From the NCBI GenBank assembly GCA_013697365.1, contig JACCXA010000227.1:1-17105 (forward strand): a DNA stretch of 17,105 nucleotides. Direction: 5' to 3'. How positions within the stretch are numbered: position 1 is the first letter of the stretch; each line of letters opens with the position of its first letter. The position numbers and the translations under genes were made by a program. Below are positions 15,120-17,105 of this stretch, piece after piece. The notes under the pieces are model-generated. The model had not been told where the DNA came from. It made no database searches and saw only the letters and a list, made by a program, of their open reading frames with translations. Source of the DNA: Chthoniobacterales bacterium (GTDB lineage Bacteria > Verrucomicrobiota > Verrucomicrobiia > Chthoniobacterales > UBA10450).

Positions 15120-16099
15120 CACAATTGCACCGGAGGCGGCTCCGGCGGAGTAAGCGGAGTTTCCGGCGGCGGAAGTGGCGCGGTGGGTTCGATTTGCACG
15201 ATGTTTGCCCAAGGGTCGTAGTCTGGTCCGAACTGCCGCACGAAAAGGAGCAGATAGCTCATGAAGAAAACATGGAACGGCAACAGCAGCACCGTCCCAA
15301 GATACGGAATAGCCACGATGCAGCAGGTCACGCACATCAGGATGCAACCCAGGATCATGAACGCGACGTAGAGCACGAGCGAGAAGAGCACGTAAAGGAT
15401 GACCGCGCCGGGATAAGCCATGATCGCAGCGATGCTCGCGCCGAAGGCTTCGCCAGCGCCGCATTTCCTCCGATACATCACGGGGATCATGAAGCTTGAA
15501 ACGAGGTGATAGGCCACGAGCACAGCCAGCGCGATCACGGCCAGAAAACTGATTGCAAGGACCAGGCTTGCTCCGCCCAATGGTTCGCCTCCAAACGCGG
15601 CCGACAGCCACAGCGGAAGCGAAGCAAGCGCCAGCACAGTGAGAATAATCACCCCCGCCACGAGCGAAAAAAGGAAGTAGCTGTTCCCCTCGCGCTTCCA
15701 TTCATTCCAAGGTTCCACGATCGCGCCGCGATTCCGGACGATGCAATCTGTGAAGATGAATCGGCCGCGGGCGCCGAGCCACAGGCAGACAATGACGAGG
15801 GCGATCAAGGCCGCCACCCCAATCACAATCAAAGGGAGCACCCACGCCGGCCATTCCCCGCTCGAACCGAACACACTGTTTGTTGCCGAGCGGACTTTCC
15901 AGTTCCAATCCCCACCCCTGAGATTCGGGTTCCAATTCAATCCGTTCCCGCCGTTGCCCCCCAGATGGGAAAGGAAAGCGGCAAACCCAATCACGAACCA
16001 TTTCGCGAGATCGAACGGCTGAAAGAGAATCAGCTTCGTCAGGTCAAGCGCCCGGCTGAAAGGCTCAAAAATCTCGATCTTGCGGCCGCTGCTATCCAT
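15119..16099 (-). CDS. Multi-pass membrane protein with Pro-rich C-terminus
   Basis: The 326-residue product has a short polar N-terminus, hydrophobic segments at about 21-47, 86-109, 140-166, 177-208 and a long stretch at 223-288 that could cross twice or more, then a Pro-rich tail (304-326, repeated PPE/TPP). A Gly/Asn/Trp-rich soluble loop lies at 47-85. I do not recognise a named domain; proteins of this look occur as hypothetical membrane proteins in Verrucomicrobiota and Planctomycetota. ATG 16099 has no clear Shine-Dalgarno site. The stop overlaps the DUF2752 start by one base, so the two products are probably made together and may interact. Codon use and composition match the neighbours. 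Confidence 0.85.
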   Translation of the reverse strand: MDSSGRKIEIFEPFSRALDLTKLILFQPFDLAKWFVIGFAAFLSHLGGNGGNGLNWNPNLRGGDWNWKVRSATNSVFGSSGEWPAWVLPLIVIGVAALIALVIVCLWLGARGRFIFTDCIVRNRGAIVEPWNEWKREGNSYFLFSLVAGVIILTVLALASLPLWLSAAFGGEPLGGASLVLAISFLAVIALAVLVAYHLVSSFMIPVMYRRKCGAGEAFGASIAAIMAYPGAVILYVLFSLVLYVAFMILGCILMCVTCCIVAIPYLGTVLLLPFHVFFMSYLLLFVRQFGPDYDPWANIVQIEPTAPLPPPETPLTPPEPPPVQL

Positions 16100-16193
16100 G
16101 GGTGCATTTCAACGGCGAGGTCGCTGCTAATCAAGCTTCGTCGTCCCGAGTTTTCCGCTTCCGCAGGTACAGCCCTGCCTGCTTTCCCCCCGT

Positions 16194-16598
16194 TTGATTG
16201 AATCTCGCGTGAACCCCCCTCCCCTCAGAGCTGGTTTGCTGGCCGGACTCTTCTTCCTCCAAATCGTGGGATCCTCTGCACAAACAGAAGACACACGCTC
16301 ACCGGTATCGATTCGGGGCGATTCAGGCGCCAATCGCGTCGTCAAGCCGGGACGATCGTGGCGGAGCCGCGCGACGGCGGGCGCGTGATCGTTCGAGACA
16401 AGGATCTGGTGATTGACCGGCAGGGGCCCCTTACCTTCGGGTTTGAAACGGAGGGATCAAACCCTCGAAAGCTATAGCCAGAGCCAGACTGGCCAAGGCA
16501 TCCGCAAAATGGGCGGGCTAACGAAGGAGGGTGCTTTGCCCTCAGCATCAAACCTCAATGCGGCGCCGTCCGGAGTAATCCCGACGGCGCCGCCTTGA
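16194..16598 (+). pseudogene. Possible decayed gene for a small secreted protein
   Basis: From TTG 16194 (or GTG 16209) a signal-peptide-like segment is read: LRAGLLAGLFFLQIVGSSAQ, then polar sequence up to ANRVVKPG near 16349. At that point the protein-like signal continues only in another frame, as TIVAEPRDGGRVIVRDKD (from 16352) to a stop at 16475-16477. A third frame then reads a Gly/Ser/Pro-rich stretch to a stop at 16598. I infer two frameshifts in an old secreted-protein gene. No domain is recognised, and chance open frames cannot be excluded. It lies in the 506-bp gap between two minus-strand genes, which otherwise holds no gene. Confidence 0.3.
16562..16591 (-). terminator. Hairpin downstream of the ferritin-like gene
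   Basis: GGCGCCGTC (16562-16570) pairs perfectly with GACGGCGCC (16583-16591) around a 12-nt loop. It starts 14 bp past the stop of the minus-strand ferritin-like gene, a typical place for a transcription terminator or mRNA 3' end. No T tract follows on the minus strand, so canonical intrinsic termination is uncertain. Confidence 0.4.
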
Positions 16599-16605
16599 TT
16601 AACAA

Positions 16606-17105
16606 TTAACGGCCCTTCTTATCGGGGCGGCCTTTCACCGGCACCCCGGGATTAATCCCATTCGGGAAGAATCCGCCGCTGGTGGCGTCCTGCGCGAAGT
16701 AAACAATGTTCAGGACCTGCTGCACCGTGCGGGCGAAAACCAGCCCATTTGGGTCGGTCGGAACGAGATTAGCCTGGCCACCAAGCAGTAGCCCTTGATC
16801 CATATCGCCTGGGCCGTCGAGCAGGTCGCGCGTATCAGAGATCTTCTGAACGATGCCGAGAAGCCCGGGATTCGCGGTTCTCTTGTCGAACAATTCACTC
16901 CGGATAATGCCGGCGTGATAAGCCTCGGTGCCGAGAAGACCAGCCGCCCCACTCAGGACCGTCTTGTCGCTGAGCAGGGGAGCTCCGCCGCGATACGCGG
17001 TCACGCCTACGTCTTCGAAGACAAACGCGCCCAGAAGGAAATTCACCTCGTTCGCAAACGGATCGAAGCTGGCACCGATCCCCGCAGCCTGCGCCAGGGC
17101 ATTCC
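16606..17105 (-). CDS. Ferritin-like domain protein (5' end outside window)
   Basis: The frame is open to the right edge; 165 residues of the C-terminal part are visible. The segment NFLLGAFVFEDVGVTAYRGG, then GLLGTEAYHAGIIRSELF, is characteristic of Ferritin_2-type ferritin-like domains (PF13668 style). In these, glutamates and histidines in FEDVG and EAYHAG sit on neighbouring helices and can bind a di-iron site. Many such proteins are exported and are often stress or desiccation related, but the signal region is not in the window. After the helices comes VFARTVQQVLNIVYF and a loose Gly/Pro-rich end with a basic KGRPDKKGR terminus. GTG 17046 is only an internal codon. A hairpin follows the stop. 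Confidence 0.85.
   Translation of the reverse strand, partial: NALAQAAGIGASFDPFANEVNFLLGAFVFEDVGVTAYRGGAPLLSDKTVLSGAAGLLGTEAYHAGIIRSELFDKRTANPGLLGIVQKISDTRDLLDGPGDMDQGLLLGGQANLVPTDPNGLVFARTVQQVLNIVYFAQDATSGGFFPNGINPGVPVKGRPDKKGR

Noticed and set aside
15120..15701. N-terminal extension of the DUF2752 frame by 194 residues
   Set aside because: The extension is the upstream membrane gene read in another frame; the DUF2752 homology begins after the ATG at 15119.
15506..16201. A 231-residue plus-strand open frame, His/Arg/Glu-rich
   Set aside because: It is the antisense shadow of the multi-pass membrane protein at 15119-16099.
6915..16431. A shared AGGGGCCCCT at 6915-6924 and 16422-16431
   Set aside because: A 10-bp self-complementary GC-rich string can recur by chance in this base composition; the flanks do not match.

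Overview
The window looks like chromosomal DNA of a high-GC soil-type bacterium, most likely Verrucomicrobiota (Spartobacteria/Chthoniobacter-Udaeobacter-like). That placement is an inference from three things: weak or absent Shine-Dalgarno sites with frequent GTG/TTG starts, gene neighbours I associate with that group, and short dispersed palindromic repeats in intergenic DNA. No rRNA, tRNA, CRISPR array, transposase or phage gene was seen.

Layout. Positions 1-3002 (minus strand) read as GNAT acetyltransferase, Nif3-like metal protein, then a large DUF2339 multi-pass membrane protein that runs off the left edge. Positions 3003-3906 hold no intact gene: a frameshifted membrane-protein remnant, then about 360 bp bounded by a 12-bp inverted repeat. 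A small plus-strand membrane protein with a TTG start (3907-4254) converges on a minus-strand run made of fabG, msrA, pgl (6-phosphogluconolactonase) and a sugar-nucleotide epimerase (7810 down to 4552). A likely sigma70 promoter precedes fabG. Divergent from fabG is a plus-strand pair: a zinc-ribbon/TPM-domain protein and an overlapping signal-peptide/TM partner, ending at an intrinsic terminator. Next on the minus strand are overlapping tmk and holB (thymidylate kinase and DNA polymerase III delta prime).

Positions 10762-14549 (plus strand) carry an EVE-domain protein, a DUF2334 deacetylase-like protein and an 833-residue fusion of a PHP phosphoesterase domain to a GT4 glycosyltransferase. 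The last two are 13 bp apart and plausibly act together in making or modifying a glycolipid or glycan. A minus-strand pair of membrane proteins follows (a multi-pass protein with a Pro-rich tail, and DUF2752), joined by a one-base stop/start overlap. Then comes about 500 bp containing what may be a decayed secreted-protein gene, and finally the C-terminal part of a ferritin-like-domain protein running off the right edge.

The most distinctive content is repetitive. A 24-nt palindromic unit occurs five times at two intergenic loci, where it also creates false N-terminal extensions of msrA and the EVE gene. A different repeat, with a 15-bp perfect inverted repeat and a 14-bp tandem duplication, sits in frame inside the glycosyltransferase. 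I did not find a clear new defence or biosynthetic system. The best functional lead is the DUF2334 plus PHP-GT4 pair.
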